NCBI GenBank assembly: GCA_008000375.1
Contig: SMOI01000054.1
Span: forward strand, 1 to 64,000
Reading direction: 5' to 3'
Length of the DNA stretch: 64,000 nucleotides
DNA from: Poteriospumella lacustris
Taxonomy: Eukaryota > Sar > Chrysophyceae > Chromulinales > Dinobryaceae
A program made the translations under genes and the position numbers. This document shows positions 10,985 through 21,683 of the stretch, one piece after another (within the stretch, counting starts at the first letter, position 1; each line of letters opens with the position of its first letter). The notes below the pieces were generated by a model, which made no database searches, was not told the DNA's origin, and worked only from the letters and a program-made list of their open reading frames with translations.

Positions 10985-12589
10985 ATGCGCAGGTTTTTCT
11001 TGCCAAAACCTGTTCCACCAAAAGACGCCAACGAATCATCGGACAACGCTTCTGTTCCGTCGTCATCGTCTCCTAAAAGAAACATCGCTCCCAACAACGA
11101 ATCAAGCACTGATGTTGATAATACCTGCAAAAGCCCGCCTCACTCTTTTGTTCCACCTCCCCCGTCAATGAGAGATGAGGGACGACAATGGACATCCGTT
11201 ATTCCAGACTATGACTCTATTTTACTGGACGAGGACATTGCTGCCGCGAAAGATCCGACGGAACGGCTGTTGAATTGGACAATTCATAATGGGATGATGT
11301 GCCGCTTTCGAACACCCACTACCGTCAAATACTCTCGAGTTATTGCCTTCGATTTAGACCACACCATAATTGTCCCAAAGTCCAATGGCCGCTTCGCCCA
11401 AAGCAGCGATGATTGGAAGTTTTGGCACAGCGAAGTCCCCAGAACCATCTCTTCCCTTTTTGCAGAAGGCTATGGGATTGTTTTTCTGAGCAATCAACAG
11501 GGCCTTGGCGGCTCCCAAAACCATAAAGTGTCTGAATTTCAGCGAAAAGTGGATGCCGTGATCGACGCTCTTGGCGTCCCTGTGGATTTTCTGTGTGCTA
11601 TTGACGACAACCGCTTCCGCAAACCACTCACCGGGATGTGGGAATTCTATCGGTGTGCTCGCGGAGATGATGGAATGAGCGCCGCCTTCGTTGGCGATGC
11701 GGCTGGTCGGCCCCAACATGGTACGAGAGCGAAAGATTTTTCCGATTCAGATCTAAAGTTTGCGCGGAACATGGGAATGCCGGTATGTTGTGCTCCGCTG
11801 TTTGAGCGTTTGACATTATGGTAACGAACTCATTCCGCTGTAGTTTTACACCCCAGAGAAACTGTTTCTACACTCTTCTCAACGAATCCATTCGGAATTT
11901 CCCGCGGAGCTTAGCGAACCGCGTCTCATTGATCAGCTTCGCAAGTTTCGGAAGCGCTCTTACAACGATATGTCGAGTGTTCTTGACTCCACCAACGATA
12001 ACGTGTCCGATGAACAACTAGTGCCCCCATCGTGTGCAGGAAAACAAGAACTGCTGCTTCTCGTAGCTGCGCCAGCATCGGGTAAATCCCGGATAGCATT
12101 GATACTTGAGAGAGATCATTCTTATGCTCGAGTGAATCGTGATGAACTGGGGTCCATGGATGCATGTCTGTCTGCTGCGCGAGCGGCTTTAAGAGAGGGA
12201 AGGAGCGTGGTCGTGGACAACGTCAATATGAATAAGGCATCGCGAAAGCCGTGGGCAAGTTTGGTGAAGGAAATTGGCAGCCCTTTGCTGTTTCGAGCTC
12301 TGGTGCTTGACGTTGCCAAGGACGTATGTCTTCAGTTGAATAAATATCGAGCCGCCGACCCACAGACAAGAAAGCCAGACCAGCGGTCCGTTCCAACGGT
12401 AAGAATAATCGTTTTCTACCACGCACCGTTTGTGCTTAAATCTGTATCCAGGTGGTGATTCATAGTTTTTTCAAGAACAAAGAGATGCCCGGTGCGAACG
12501 AAGGATTTCATAGAATCGATACGATCTCGTGGACGCCAGTGGAACCTTCTCATGGAACTGGCCAGCGTCTAATGCGGATGTATTTGTAG
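10985..12589 (+). CDS. PNKP: Bifunctional polynucleotide kinase 3'-phosphatase
   Basis: Three exons: 10985-11782, 11844-12398 and 12452-12589, with introns of 61 and 53 bp. The product is 496 aa. The HAD phosphatase half carries the nucleophile motif IAFDLDHTII (about residue 119), then FLSNQQGLG and FVGDAAGRP, as in PNKP. The kinase half carries the P-loop APASGKS (about residue 342) and the NRDELGSMDAC motif (about 364), ending in FHRIDTISWTPVEP. PNKP prepares DNA breaks for ligation by phosphorylating 5'-OH and removing 3'-phosphate. The animal FHA domain is absent; the first 85 residues are Ser/Pro-rich and low in order, as in plant and fungal forms. The P-loop is the less common xxAxGKS form (animal PNKP has PGAGKS). 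The first intron falls between the phosphatase domain and the linker to the kinase. Confidence 0.94.
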
Positions 12590-12684
12590 TAGTCGCGTCA
12601 AGATGAAACGTTGAGAGATGGCTGCATGACGGGTGGGAAGTAGTTAATGTGACTCTTAGAAACCGACGTGTACAGCTGCACAAG

Positions 12685-13087
12685 TTACTTCCTTTCATCT
12701 ACTGCCGCTTTAATCTCGTCGAACTAAAAGGACACACGGTTTCACATAAAATGAAGCAAACCAATGGGGTGTCTGTTCAACTCAGCCTACCTGTTCCGCC
12801 AACTGAGACCATTGATCGATGTTGAGGGCAATTCCTTTTGAGCCTGGTTTATGCTCGCCAGTTGTTTTGTCTTCATAGAACTCGCGAATATTCACCAATA
12901 CCCGGCCTTTGAAAACGCTAACCGTGACCTTCTTCATGTTTCCAATGTCAAAAACCTTATCATCGCTCGACTTTCCGACAATTTTTGTGGTTTTGGTGGT
13001 CGACGCAGATGTTTTTGATTTCTTTTGGACTTCCTCGCTTTCAAGGTCTGCATCGTCATCCTCCTGCAATCGTCGTTTGGAACTCAT
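12685..13087 (-). CDS. SUB1: Transcriptional coactivator PC4/Sub1 family
   Basis: Two exons: 13087-12791 and 12723-12685, with a 67-bp intron. The product is 111 aa. The second exon codes for only 12 residues ([12 protein letters not shown]), which restore the expected C-terminal helix. The PC4 core is clear: [30 protein letters not shown], then [16 protein letters not shown]. The N-terminal 40 residues are charged, with acidic and Lys/Ser-rich stretches as in PC4, where phosphorylation regulates DNA binding. PC4 binds single-stranded DNA and bridges activators to the general transcription machinery in the nucleus. It converges on PNKP with 95 bp between stop codons. Confidence 0.95.
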
Positions 13088-13484
13088 ATTCGTTTACTGC
13101 AAAAATGGATTGGAAATGAAGAACTGATCGTTGAAGACCTTTGATTTCTGCTTTCGTGGCCTATAATCCATATTCACTGACGACGATGGTCTCTGCTGGT
13201 CGGTGGCGAATGAAGTGACGAGATGATGACGCGAGGCCTGCCCTTGTACTTTAGGCATCCCCATCTATGACTAGATTACTCTATAACGTCCCTGTAGATG
13301 TACAGGGAGAGCTTCGTTTGCCCTTTGGCCCTGTGGCTCTTTGGCCTGTGGCCCTTTGGACAAAAGATAGATACTAGAACTCGAACTGGTCTGAAGATAT
13401 CACAAGTTGAATGCACTGAAACAAGAACATCCTAAGATCTTATGACAGAACGAACGGTCCAAGGTTCCCCTCCAGTTCACAAAT
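13088..13484. other. Intergenic region with short CCCTTTGG-type repeats
   Basis: 397 bp between PC4 and the fucosyltransferase-like gene, which are divergent. Around 13318-13362 there is an imperfect direct repeat built from CCCTTTGG, GCCCTGTGGC and GGCCTGTGGC words. No gene is supported. Confidence 0.45.
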
Positions 13485-14927
13485 ATGGAAGTTAATTCGG
13501 CGGAAGATGTTTTGAGGGAAGCCAAAAGCATATTTCAGCGATCGTTTGTGGCAATGACTCAGAATGTGTCCTTTCCCTCTGCAGCATCAATATTTATCCC
13601 GATTTGTTGGCTGGGACTGGCCAACAGGCTCCGAATGTTGACGGGGGTGTTGATGATTGCACAACGATACAATATGCATGTTGTTGCGGCATGGCATCGA
13701 GATGGTGCTTGCAATGCAAGCTTTCATTCAATTTTATCGACAACTGGTGATCTTTCTGATCTGCTGACCGTGATCGATGTTGCAAGTCCGTGTATTCCCG
13801 ACAATGAATATCAAGGCGCATTGGTGAGTATTGGGCGGGACTACCTTGAACCGAATGGGGCCTCGTGGCTGTTCTATTCTCCATCTCGCTTCTTAGTTGA
13901 CCCAGATCATTTCTATGGCCATAATGTCGTATTCTTTTTCACGAGAACTGTCCATGCCTTCACAGATTCTTCGTGTGATGACTATTTGGCTTTAAAGCGA
14001 TGGTTTTACTCTTGTCTTGAACCGGGCCCGGTCGTCAGACCGCTTCTCCAACATCTAGAATCATCACATTCGAAGTTTATGACGTCTGTAGCAACGGATA
14101 CGATCTCGATTGGTGTTCATTTGCGAATATTCGAAGAATCGTTTGATTGGGCGATGGTTGCTCCGCGACATGAGGCTACAGAAGCAGATTTACCAATCTC
14201 TTCTGGTGGAAACGGCGAAGAGTCTCCTCTTGTCGTGAGAAGTACGTCTCATGTGCATGTCGTGAAGAAGGCTGAAACTTTTGATCGCGCAGTATCCGAT
14301 CCCACAACGCGAACCATTAGAAACGCAGTAAATAACCTCCGCCAGCTCCACGGCCAGAAGCGAGTACAAGTGTTTGTGGCGTCCAACAGTGTGCAAGCGA
14401 AAGAGAAGTTGCTGCATGAGCTAGGGGAAGAGAATGTGCTGGTCTTGCTTCCTTCGGATCCTTTGTTGTCGAGTCGCAATTCGCCTTACGCTGTTAGCCT
14501 TGCGGTTGTGGAGTTCTTTCTTTTGAGCAAGTCAAGCATCATTATTCACTCGCACGCCTCTTCGTTCGCGAGGGAGGCAGCAGCCGTTCGCACCATTCCG
14601 CTTTTGGATTTGGTGTCACCCATAGATGTCCCTCCCCTGCTGTTTGTGACTATGGCACCCACCATGCCGATGTGTGCACTTCCAGAGTTTATTCGGGAGC
14701 AGAATTATCTTCGTTCACAAACTTCTGCGCTTATCAAGAATCGTCAGTGTTATTGGGAAGATGGTGGTCGTCAGATGTGTTCCCTACGGTATTTCGTCTG
14801 TCCTTGTCAAGATAACGATGTACTCCAGTCTGTTGGTGCTCTTTGTCCAGTACCATATGGTCAATCGGCAATCATCGACCACAGCTGCACAGTAGTCACG
14901 GCGGAGTCTACAGGTCATTCCATCTGA
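13485..14927 (+). CDS. Glycosyltransferase, NodZ/fucosyltransferase-like fold
   Basis: Single exon, 480 aa. The motif GLANRLRML (about residue 43) followed by a hydrophobic helix and HVVAAWHRD matches the 'glgNRL...W' signature of GT23/NodZ-like and related fucosyltransferases. ISIGVHLRIFEES (about residue 208) matches their 'vgvHiRr' donor-site strand, although the second Arg that normally follows is replaced by Ile. Near the end, VEFFLLSKSSIIIHSHASSF is the usual nucleotide-sugar binding helix-strand pattern with its Ser-Ser/Ser-Phe close. No signal peptide or membrane anchor is obvious, although residues 26-45 are mildly hydrophobic. A Cys-rich C-terminus (RQCYWEDGG, YFVCPCQDND) follows. 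The donor is probably GDP-fucose by family, but sugar and acceptor are not shown by the sequence. Confidence 0.7.
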   Translation: MEVNSAEDVLREAKSIFQRSFVAMTQNVSFPSAASIFIPICWLGLANRLRMLTGVLMIAQRYNMHVVAAWHRDGACNASFHSILSTTGDLSDLLTVIDVASPCIPDNEYQGALVSIGRDYLEPNGASWLFYSPSRFLVDPDHFYGHNVVFFFTRTVHAFTDSSCDDYLALKRWFYSCLEPGPVVRPLLQHLESSHSKFMTSVATDTISIGVHLRIFEESFDWAMVAPRHEATEADLPISSGGNGEESPLVVRSTSHVHVVKKAETFDRAVSDPTTRTIRNAVNNLRQLHGQKRVQVFVASNSVQAKEKLLHELGEENVLVLLPSDPLLSSRNSPYAVSLAVVEFFLLSKSSIIIHSHASSFAREAAAVRTIPLLDLVSPIDVPPLLFVTMAPTMPMCALPEFIREQNYLRSQTSALIKNRQCYWEDGGRQMCSLRYFVCPCQDNDVLQSVGALCPVPYGQSAIIDHSCTVVTAESTGHSI

Positions 14928-15538
14928 GGACCATCCGTCAGATAAAGCGGCGTTTGCTACAGTTTTGTGCTCTCGGCCACCTCAGTAGACGACATGTTAC
15001 CCTCACTGCAAATCACGTCATGCCTCGGCTAAGGCTACCTAATTAAAGCAACGCTTGAACTCTGTATAGTGGCTGTTTCACTGTTTTCGATAATCGAATT
15101 GACAATTGGAAAACGAAGAACAAATGATTGTACTGTACATAAAACATCGTCGCCGCGTCTCGCTCCGGAAATACGTTTTTCTTTGTCGTTGGAAGTGCGG
15201 AAGTACGACCTTATCCGCTTCACGATGCAAAGTCGCCAACTGAACCGCAAACCTTCGTCTTTAAACCATAAACTATTACATGCGGAGACAGAAGGCAGAA
15301 GACCAACTTGTTGGGTTGGGACATCACCAACGAGTTTGGTGAGAAAAATCGGCATGAGCGAAAGTGTGGCAACGAAGAGCCACTTGGCTTCTCCCAGCCG
15401 ACCGGTTCCCACAGATCTCCGAAAATAATGGTCACGAGCGCCAAGATTCGGTCGATTGCTGTGCAAATGTCATATTTGATATCCTTTATCAACTTATGAA
15501 ATACTGTGCAAGTTTCTGTTGGAAGTCTATCGTGGGTC
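14928..15538. other. Intergenic region
   Basis: 611 bp between the glycosyltransferase and the nucleotidyltransferase genes. A minus-strand open frame at 15035-15466 encodes a partly hydrophobic peptide, but it has no family resemblance, and a second frame overlaps it. I do not support a gene here. Confidence 0.4.
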
Positions 15539-16357
15539 ATGGAGTTGGTTGAGGACCTGCTCCACTCTGTCGAAATAGAGTTCGACATCACTATTCTGTT
15601 CGCTGTCGAAGCAGGAAGTCGGGCGACAGGATTGCACTCACATGTGTCTGATTTTGATGTCCGCTTCGTCTTCTACCACAACTCTAAAGCGAAATACCTC
15701 AGTCTATGCGACCCGGCGGAATGTTTATCTGGATTCAGCCACGACAGAATCATCGACTGGCAGGGGTGGGATGTCCGAAAGAGCCTCAAACTGATACGAC
15801 AAACGAATCCCACAGCAGTGGAATGGGTTTACTCCCCTATTGTGTACATCTGTCGACGCGACGTTGTCGATTTCGCAGCGGAATGCCGCCACATCGTTGA
15901 GATCCAAAAGCATCGAGTCCCTTTGGTGTTTCACTCCGCAGCAATGGCTCGTAAAGTGTTTGTGTCTGAGATCGATGGACAGCTGCGTGTTTCGACGAAG
16001 AAGTATCTGGCTGTGGTGAGGGGAGTGTTGATGATCGAGTGGCAGTTCTTCGAATCGTCAAAGGGCGACGATCACTGTGCCTCCGTACTGCTTGATCTCG
16101 ACTTTCGAAGTGTACTCACTGCAGTGTCGACGGCGATACCTCAACCTTGTGTTTCTTGGATTGTGCATGCGGCGGAATTGAAGCGTCAAGTTGTGGAGGA
16201 GATGGACAGGGTCCCTGTCCTGGACGAGTGGATTCGGAGCTGTTTGGACCCTGCCGAGTTGAAGAAGCGAATCAAACTGTTCCTGGGGGAACAGAGGAGC
16301 CTTTCGGTTGATTTGTTTGACGCCGTATTCATGAAAGTATTCGAGTTGTGCACGTAG
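15539..16357 (+). CDS. RlaP-type predicted nucleotidyltransferase (DNA polymerase beta superfamily)
   Basis: Single exon, 272 aa from the ATG at 15539. A GTG at 15506 is in frame upstream but is unlikely to start a eukaryotic protein. The sequence has the minimal nucleotidyltransferase core: AVEAGSRATGLHSHVSDFDV, i.e. the GS motif followed by two Asp residues in SDFDVRF (about residues 24-42) that would bind metal. It continues with the family-specific IDWQGWDVRKSLKLI (about 74) and NPTAVEWVYSPIVY, and a helical C-terminal half. This pattern is that of the prokaryotic RlaP family, named for association with RNA ligases and end-repair enzymes and thought to act in RNA repair. Eukaryotic members are uncommon, so lateral origin is possible. 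The absence of introns fits this but is not proof, because several neighbours also lack introns. Confidence 0.85.
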   Translation: MELVEDLLHSVEIEFDITILFAVEAGSRATGLHSHVSDFDVRFVFYHNSKAKYLSLCDPAECLSGFSHDRIIDWQGWDVRKSLKLIRQTNPTAVEWVYSPIVYICRRDVVDFAAECRHIVEIQKHRVPLVFHSAAMARKVFVSEIDGQLRVSTKKYLAVVRGVLMIEWQFFESSKGDDHCASVLLDLDFRSVLTAVSTAIPQPCVSWIVHAAELKRQVVEEMDRVPVLDEWIRSCLDPAELKKRIKLFLGEQRSLSVDLFDAVFMKVFELCT

Positions 16358-16830
16358 CACGGCTGCACAGATGGCTGTGATATCGTCGGCGACATAGACT
16401 ACGGCGGTGCAGTGTAAAGAACCCAATCGATTCCATTTGCGTTGCAGTTTGTGTGTCTTGTGTTGGGGCCCGTCATCATTCGCGTTCCGCTCAGAAGCCA
16501 CTAACATGCTCGTAGGCGTGTCTGTACAGTTCTGTAGCACGTGGTTCTGCCAACAAAGGCACTAGGCACCGCCACTGCCAGAGCAGGTGAAAGTCGGGGA
16601 CAGACGACAAAGGACAAACGACAAAGGCAGTTGTGTCGCGTGTCGCTGGCAGCGGCGGTATCTTCAGCGCAAAAGATACCGCCGCCCTGCCACTGCGACG
16701 GTCGATTGATCATGTCATGACGGCGCAGCTGGAGCGGAGATTGTCTTCTTCTGTGTACCTGTATCCACCGTGTTGGGCGCGAGGCTGGACCAGATCTCAT
16801 CTTCTTGTGAGCTCCAACTTGTAATTGATC
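16358..16830. other. Intergenic region with a strong hairpin
   Basis: 473 bp between the nucleotidyltransferase stop and the coactosin start. It holds one strong inverted repeat (listed separately) and short repeats of GACAAA near 16600-16625. No gene is supported. Confidence 0.45.
16652..16685. repeat. 13-bp perfect inverted repeat with 8-nt loop
   Basis: GCGGCGGTATCTT at 16652-16664 pairs exactly with AAGATACCGCCGC at 16673-16685 around the loop CAGCGCAA. It lies about 295 bp after the nucleotidyltransferase stop and about 145 bp before the coactosin ATG, so it could sit in either transcript's untranslated region. Confidence 0.8.
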
Positions 16831-17427
16831 ATGTCCGTGGTAAGGCAGTTTTCACATCGAACTGCCCTGCCCGCCTGCTTGAAGCTGATAGTTGCTCGTC
16901 CTCAATGTAGGTTAATGTCGATCCTGAAGTGACCAACGCGTACACTCGCTTGACGGCGGATGGAAACACTGTGTCTTGGATTTCTTGCGGATATTCGGAT
17001 GACAAGTTGAAGCAGTTGGTGTTCAAGGCGGAAGGCGCTGGAGGCATGCCCGAATTTCTTGATCACTTGGGCGACGAGATTGTCTGGGGAGCCTTCAAGG
17101 TTGTAGGCGTCGATGACCGTGGGAACACGGTGTCTCGTCGCCCGAAGTACATCTTTGTGAAGTATACCCCGCCTTCGACGTCGGCGATGAAGCGCGCCAC
17201 CGCTGGCAGACACAAAGGCTCGATCAAGCCCATTTTCACAACGCACGTCGACTTTGAGGTAGGATTACGTCCGCTTGTGTCGGATGAGTTCGTCGATTTA
17301 GTTTTTGTTGTGAACGTAGATCGAGTCCAAAGACGAGCTCACTGAGGACGAAGTGATTCAGAAGCTGCGAGCGTCAGGCGGCGCTCACCAGCCAACTTCC
17401 TACGAGTTCAGCAACTTTTCCAATTAA
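16831..17427 (+). CDS. Coactosin-like actin-binding protein (ADF-H domain)
   Basis: Three exons: 16831-16839, 16911-17258 and 17320-17427, with introns of 71 and 61 bp. The first exon holds only nine bases (Met-Ser-Val). The product is 154 aa, near the 140-150 aa of coactosins. Landmarks are VTNAYTRLTADGNTVSWISC, FLDHLGDEIVWGAFKVVGVD, RPKYIFVKYTPPSTSAMKRA and the C-terminal ESKDELTEDEVIQKLRASGG. Coactosin binds actin filaments through a single ADF homology domain and antagonises capping. The Lys in the KYTPP...MKRA region corresponds to the residue family members use for F-actin binding. The micro-exon start is inferred from a perfect in-frame splice and from the otherwise missing N-terminus. 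Confidence 0.93.
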
Positions 17428-17682
17428 TGCGTCGGTTGTCATTCCCAGTATATGCAATTTGTTTGGTGTGTCTGACAGTGACTGCATGCATCGTTTTCTT
17501 CTGCGCGGCCGCAGTGTCGGCTCTCACTGAAGTGGCCGTCGTCGCGAGAATGTCGCCGGCCGAGTCCTTGTGAGTGGAGTTTGTATTTCTAATTACGTAA
17601 TCATTTGAAACCATGTTTCGCCCGAGGGCACAGAAGATATTGACGAACGCGGCGATCAAAGCGCAAAGGAAGGCGCTCGTGC

Positions 17683-20600
17683 CTAAACGTCGGCTGACGG
17701 TCGCGGACGGGCGCGACGTCGACCGGTGACAGTTGTTCGTGGCCGCGCGACGGGATTGCTGGAGTCGCTTCCTCCTCTTTCTCGCCGCACTGCCGGGCGG
17801 TCGCCTCCAAGCTCGTCTTCTTCCCGTTCAGCAGCTGCGTCTGCGGCCAGCAGAATGACTCCCTCGTCGAAGAAGCAGATCTCCGAGGAAACGCGCGGGA
17901 TGCGCAGCGCTTCTTGGCGAATGATCGCCGCGTTTCGCGTGAAAAGAAGTGACTGTCGCAGTCGCGGCCTCGTACGACTGCCCCAATCCAAGTGGTCGCC
18001 GGTGGAAGTCGCTGGTTTCTCTGCAACGGGCAAACTCTCGTGGGGAGGCGAGGGCAGCAGCTGTCCGCGGTAGACCAGCACCTCGTCGACGTACATCTAC
18101 AGGAGCAACGGTCGTCAATGGAAGCGCTGTCGGCAAGCAGCTCAAGGAAACACCGAGCGACATACATCGAACTCCTTCACCCCTCGCGAGGGCGTCTTGG
18201 AGTAGTTCCACAGGCGAACGCACGAAATCGTCACCGCCTGGTCGAAGAGCAAGAAAACGCAGTTCTCGGAGCCGCCGCCGTCGCTTTCGCGGTCATCCGC
18301 GGCGTTGCTTGCGACATGCGCCACCGCCGACACGGCGGTGGTCAGCAAGATGTCGCTTAGGGCCAGTCGCGCGGTCGAGACGCTGGAGCCGATGCCGGTG
18401 AACAGCGTCAGCCACATGTGCCTACACAGAACAACATCGCAAGTCAGCACCCCGCGAGGCGCCGCAACACATTCCATCGGCCGACCTGTCATCGTAGGTG
18501 TCTCTGCGGCCGGAGAGCAAGTTCGGCAGCTGACGCGCGTCGCCGCCCAGACGACTGACCTCCTCGACGTCGTTGAGGTCGCGAACGGGCGCCGCCTGCA
18601 GCCCCAGTGTCGCGTCGATGGGGATGCTGCGGCCGTGCTCGTCCAGCAGCTCCAAGCCGTTGAGGCCGATGTAGTGACTGTCTCCGTGCGTCGATCTCAA
18701 GACCAGCCGCACGAGCGATCCCGTCGGCAGCAGTGGCGTCTCGTACTGCTGCCTGGCGAGCCAGTCGTCCACACGACGCTCCATCTCGGCGCTCCCCGGG
18801 CGCTGCTCCTCGTCGACGGGCGCAAGCGCCGCGGGGAGTTGCGGGTAATCGGCCTCGCAGTCCTCCTCGAGCTCCTCGCCGAAATCCAGCGACGCCTCAT
18901 CGGCGTCGTCCAACACGTCGCCGCTTCCGCCCGCTGCGACCGCGTGCGGCGGCAAGAGGTCGGTGATGCCCGGTTCGTCGTCGCTCGGTCTTTGGGGCGG
19001 GATTAGCGTCGCGGAAGGCTGCGTGAGCTGCGCATTTGTTGCGGTGTTCTCCCGCGTCGCGTCGTCGCCGCCGTCCAGAGCGGCGATGGGCCGCAGGGCC
19101 AGAATCTGCGCGAAGTCGAACGCCACGGTCCCCGGCGCCCGCCGCACCAGGACGTCGTGCGTGTACGCCCCGTCTAGGCAAACAGACAAGACGCGCGATC
19201 CGCTGCTCATGTCTCCGCAGCCCAACGACTCTGCGACGGCGGAGGACACGTTGTAGTTCCAGACTCGCAGCGCCTGAAGACAGACCGCCTCCTCGCCAGG
19301 CGCGGCCAGCGTCAGCGTTATCACCACGACGCTGTCCGCGTCCGGCGCAAGTGCTCGCAGCCGCTCAAGGGACACACAGAGCGGGCGGAAGTGCGTGTCT
19401 CCGCCCTCGTTGTCGTCGCACCGCTGGCTGCCGCCACCGAAGCGCAGCGCAGGTTGGCGCCACTGCTGGTCCAACCGCTCACCGAGCTCCACGAGCCATC
19501 GCGAATCGTCCGCCGAGCCGCAGTCGCAAGCGCATGCGACACGCCGCAAATCCTCATCCAGGCGCCCAACTTGCACCGACAGAGCCTCCCAAGGCAGCTC
19601 GGTCGACAGGTCCGGCGCCAACAACGCCAAGCCCTGCGGCAGTCCGAGCCACAGCGGGTCGCCCCAGTTGATGGCGCTGTGCGCGGATGGGGCCGGGTTC
19701 AGTTTGATCGCCAGCTGAACGACACGCACACTCAGAGGAGGCTGACGCCGCACCTGAGCGGCTGTGGAGGGCCGAGCGCTGTCTGTCTGCGCTCTGTGGG
19801 CGACTGCCGTGCGCGGGCGAGCGCCGATTCGGTCTGCAGGCAGAGCCTGCATTGGAGGCCACAGAGGCCGCTCGCCGCTTGGCAGGAAGCTGTCTCCGTC
19901 GTCGTTGCTGTTTCCGGGCGACTTCCGTGCGTCCGTCGAGGCGGTGAGACGCTCGCGCCGCAAATCGTACAGCAGCTCGGCGTGCGTTTGCCGCGCCAGC
20001 TGCGAGCGCTTCGACGCGTTTTCTTGTTCAATGCGCACGTTGCGCAGGAACTGTTGATGCAGTGCGTCATAGCGCTCTATGAGCCGCAGGATGTGCTGGT
20101 CGCGCGTGAAGAGAATGTGCTCGCAGCAGGAGTCGTAGTCCACGAGGTCCGCGCTGCCGGTGGCCATCTTCACTTCGCCTTTGAACACGAAGGTCCCGTC
20201 CATTGAAATCTCCACGTAGCGTGCCCCGCGCGATGCGTGCACGCGCGACTTGTTGTAGTTCCAGAGGCGTATCATCGCGAGGGAAACGTGCTCGAGGAAG
20301 TCGATCTCGACGACGTGGTTCCTGCCGGGCGTGAAGGGCGCCAGCCACGCGTGCAGGTCGTCGCAGGTGAGGTTCACTCCGTCGAACAGCTTGTCGACGG
20401 TGCGCGGGTCGTCTTCGTACTCAGGCAGCGTGTTGATGTCGGCGGGGTCTGCGCGCACCTGGCGCGACACGTCCACCAGTCGAATCGGATGGCCGGTGCC
20501 GTCGAAGAACTCCAGGCCCATCAGACCGACGTAGTGCACGTCGCCCCACGTCGACAAAATGTTCAGCTTCAGACGCCTTCCACGTGGCAGTTCCGGTATG

Positions 20601-21373
20601 CGAAACGCAGAGCTGAAAACCATATCCACTTTGTCGGTGGGTCCCGCCCGCTCGACCGGCTCGCGTCGCTGCATGAAGTCGCCTCTCGCAGGTTTCGAGG
20701 CACCTTTGTCGAAGGCAACTCTCTGAAACGGCTGCGGGGCTTCAGGGGCGCCGATGGATTGCGACAAGACGTCGAGGTCACGCTGCAAGCCTCTCTGGAG
20801 CTCGCGATCGCGTGTGAGCGGTGACGGCTGCTCGATGTTGACGAAGTGCACCGCCGAATCGTCGCCCTGAAACGCCTGCGACAGAGTTAAGTTGTTGCGA
20901 TTCAAGGAATCCCACAGCTGCGTGATCGGTTGCTCGTGCTTTTCATCGTGTCTGCGGGGCTGTCCACGAGCTGCCGAGCGCCCCTCTTTGCGATCGCCGT
21001 TGTTTGGCCTCGATATGGCTGGGTAGTGGGAAGGCAGCGCTTTCGGTCTGATGGAAGTCAATAGATTCGAAGAGGAGGCTGTTAGTGATGACTGACTTTG
21101 CGGAAGACTCAGAGTTGCCGAAAGGGACAGGGGATCGGGATCAAGTACTTCGGCAGCGGGTGTCCGAAATTTGGACCGCCCGATGGTCGGATTGAGGCCA
21201 ATGTCGCCGGTGGTGATTGGGCGAATGTGCTCCAAGCTGCCCTCGGACGCTCGAGAAGTGTCGAAGATGTATCCGTTTGACAAAATCCTTTCCTTTTGCT
21301 CAGGCACCGCGTCGGACGACTCGCGTCGACACTTGTCGCCGGTGGAATGGATTCGACTTGGCCTCGAACTCAT
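17683..21373 (-). CDS. KATNIP: Katanin-interacting protein (KATNIP/KIAA0556-like), cilium-associated
   Basis: Three exons: 21373-18486, 18421-18166 and 18096-17683, with introns of 64 and 69 bp. The product is 1,185 aa. Three related beta-sandwich modules of the DUF4457 type are visible, at about residues 265-415, 560-750 and 880-1080. Each contains a WNY motif: [34 protein letters not shown] and [18 protein letters not shown]. The last is followed, after the intron, by [13 protein letters not shown]. Modules one and three also share the opening [18 protein letters not shown] / [16 protein letters not shown] and a Met-or-Ala-Trp-Leu motif ([16 protein letters not shown]). KATNIP binds microtubules and katanin at the ciliary base and is a Joubert syndrome gene in humans. 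The first 260 residues are low-complexity. The animal protein is longer (about 1,600 aa). It shares a 310-bp divergent promoter with NAE1. Confidence 0.88.
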
Positions 21374-21683
21374 TTTAGAAAACCATTGCTACCATCGATC
21401 GCTACAGCACGCGGTCACGGTGGGCTCTCCCTCTGGAAGATTATGGTCGCTTGGCCTTGGCGTTGCTCAAGCAATTGAGCAACTCGTTGCGGGCGAAGCT
21501 CGACCGACGACCGCGTCGACGACGGCGCTGCGATGCGGTGGGAACGGCGGCTACTTTGGCGCTCGTTTCGGATTGACGTCTAAAGAAGACGCCCGTCGGG
21601 TTCTCAGCGGCGGTCGCACTCGCCGCTCCGTCGTCGTCGATCGTCGAGGAACCAGACCCCGACACAACAGAATCGCCACAGTC
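21374..21683. promoter_or_regulatory. Divergent intergenic region, KATNIP / NAE1
   Basis: 310 bp between divergent start codons. Rich in CGTCGTCG-type trinucleotide runs; no TATA box is seen. Confidence 0.4.

Noticed and set aside
15035-15466. Possible small membrane-protein gene on the minus strand
   Set aside because: Overlaps another open frame of similar length, no ATG context or splice partner gives a convincing protein, and no family resemblance.
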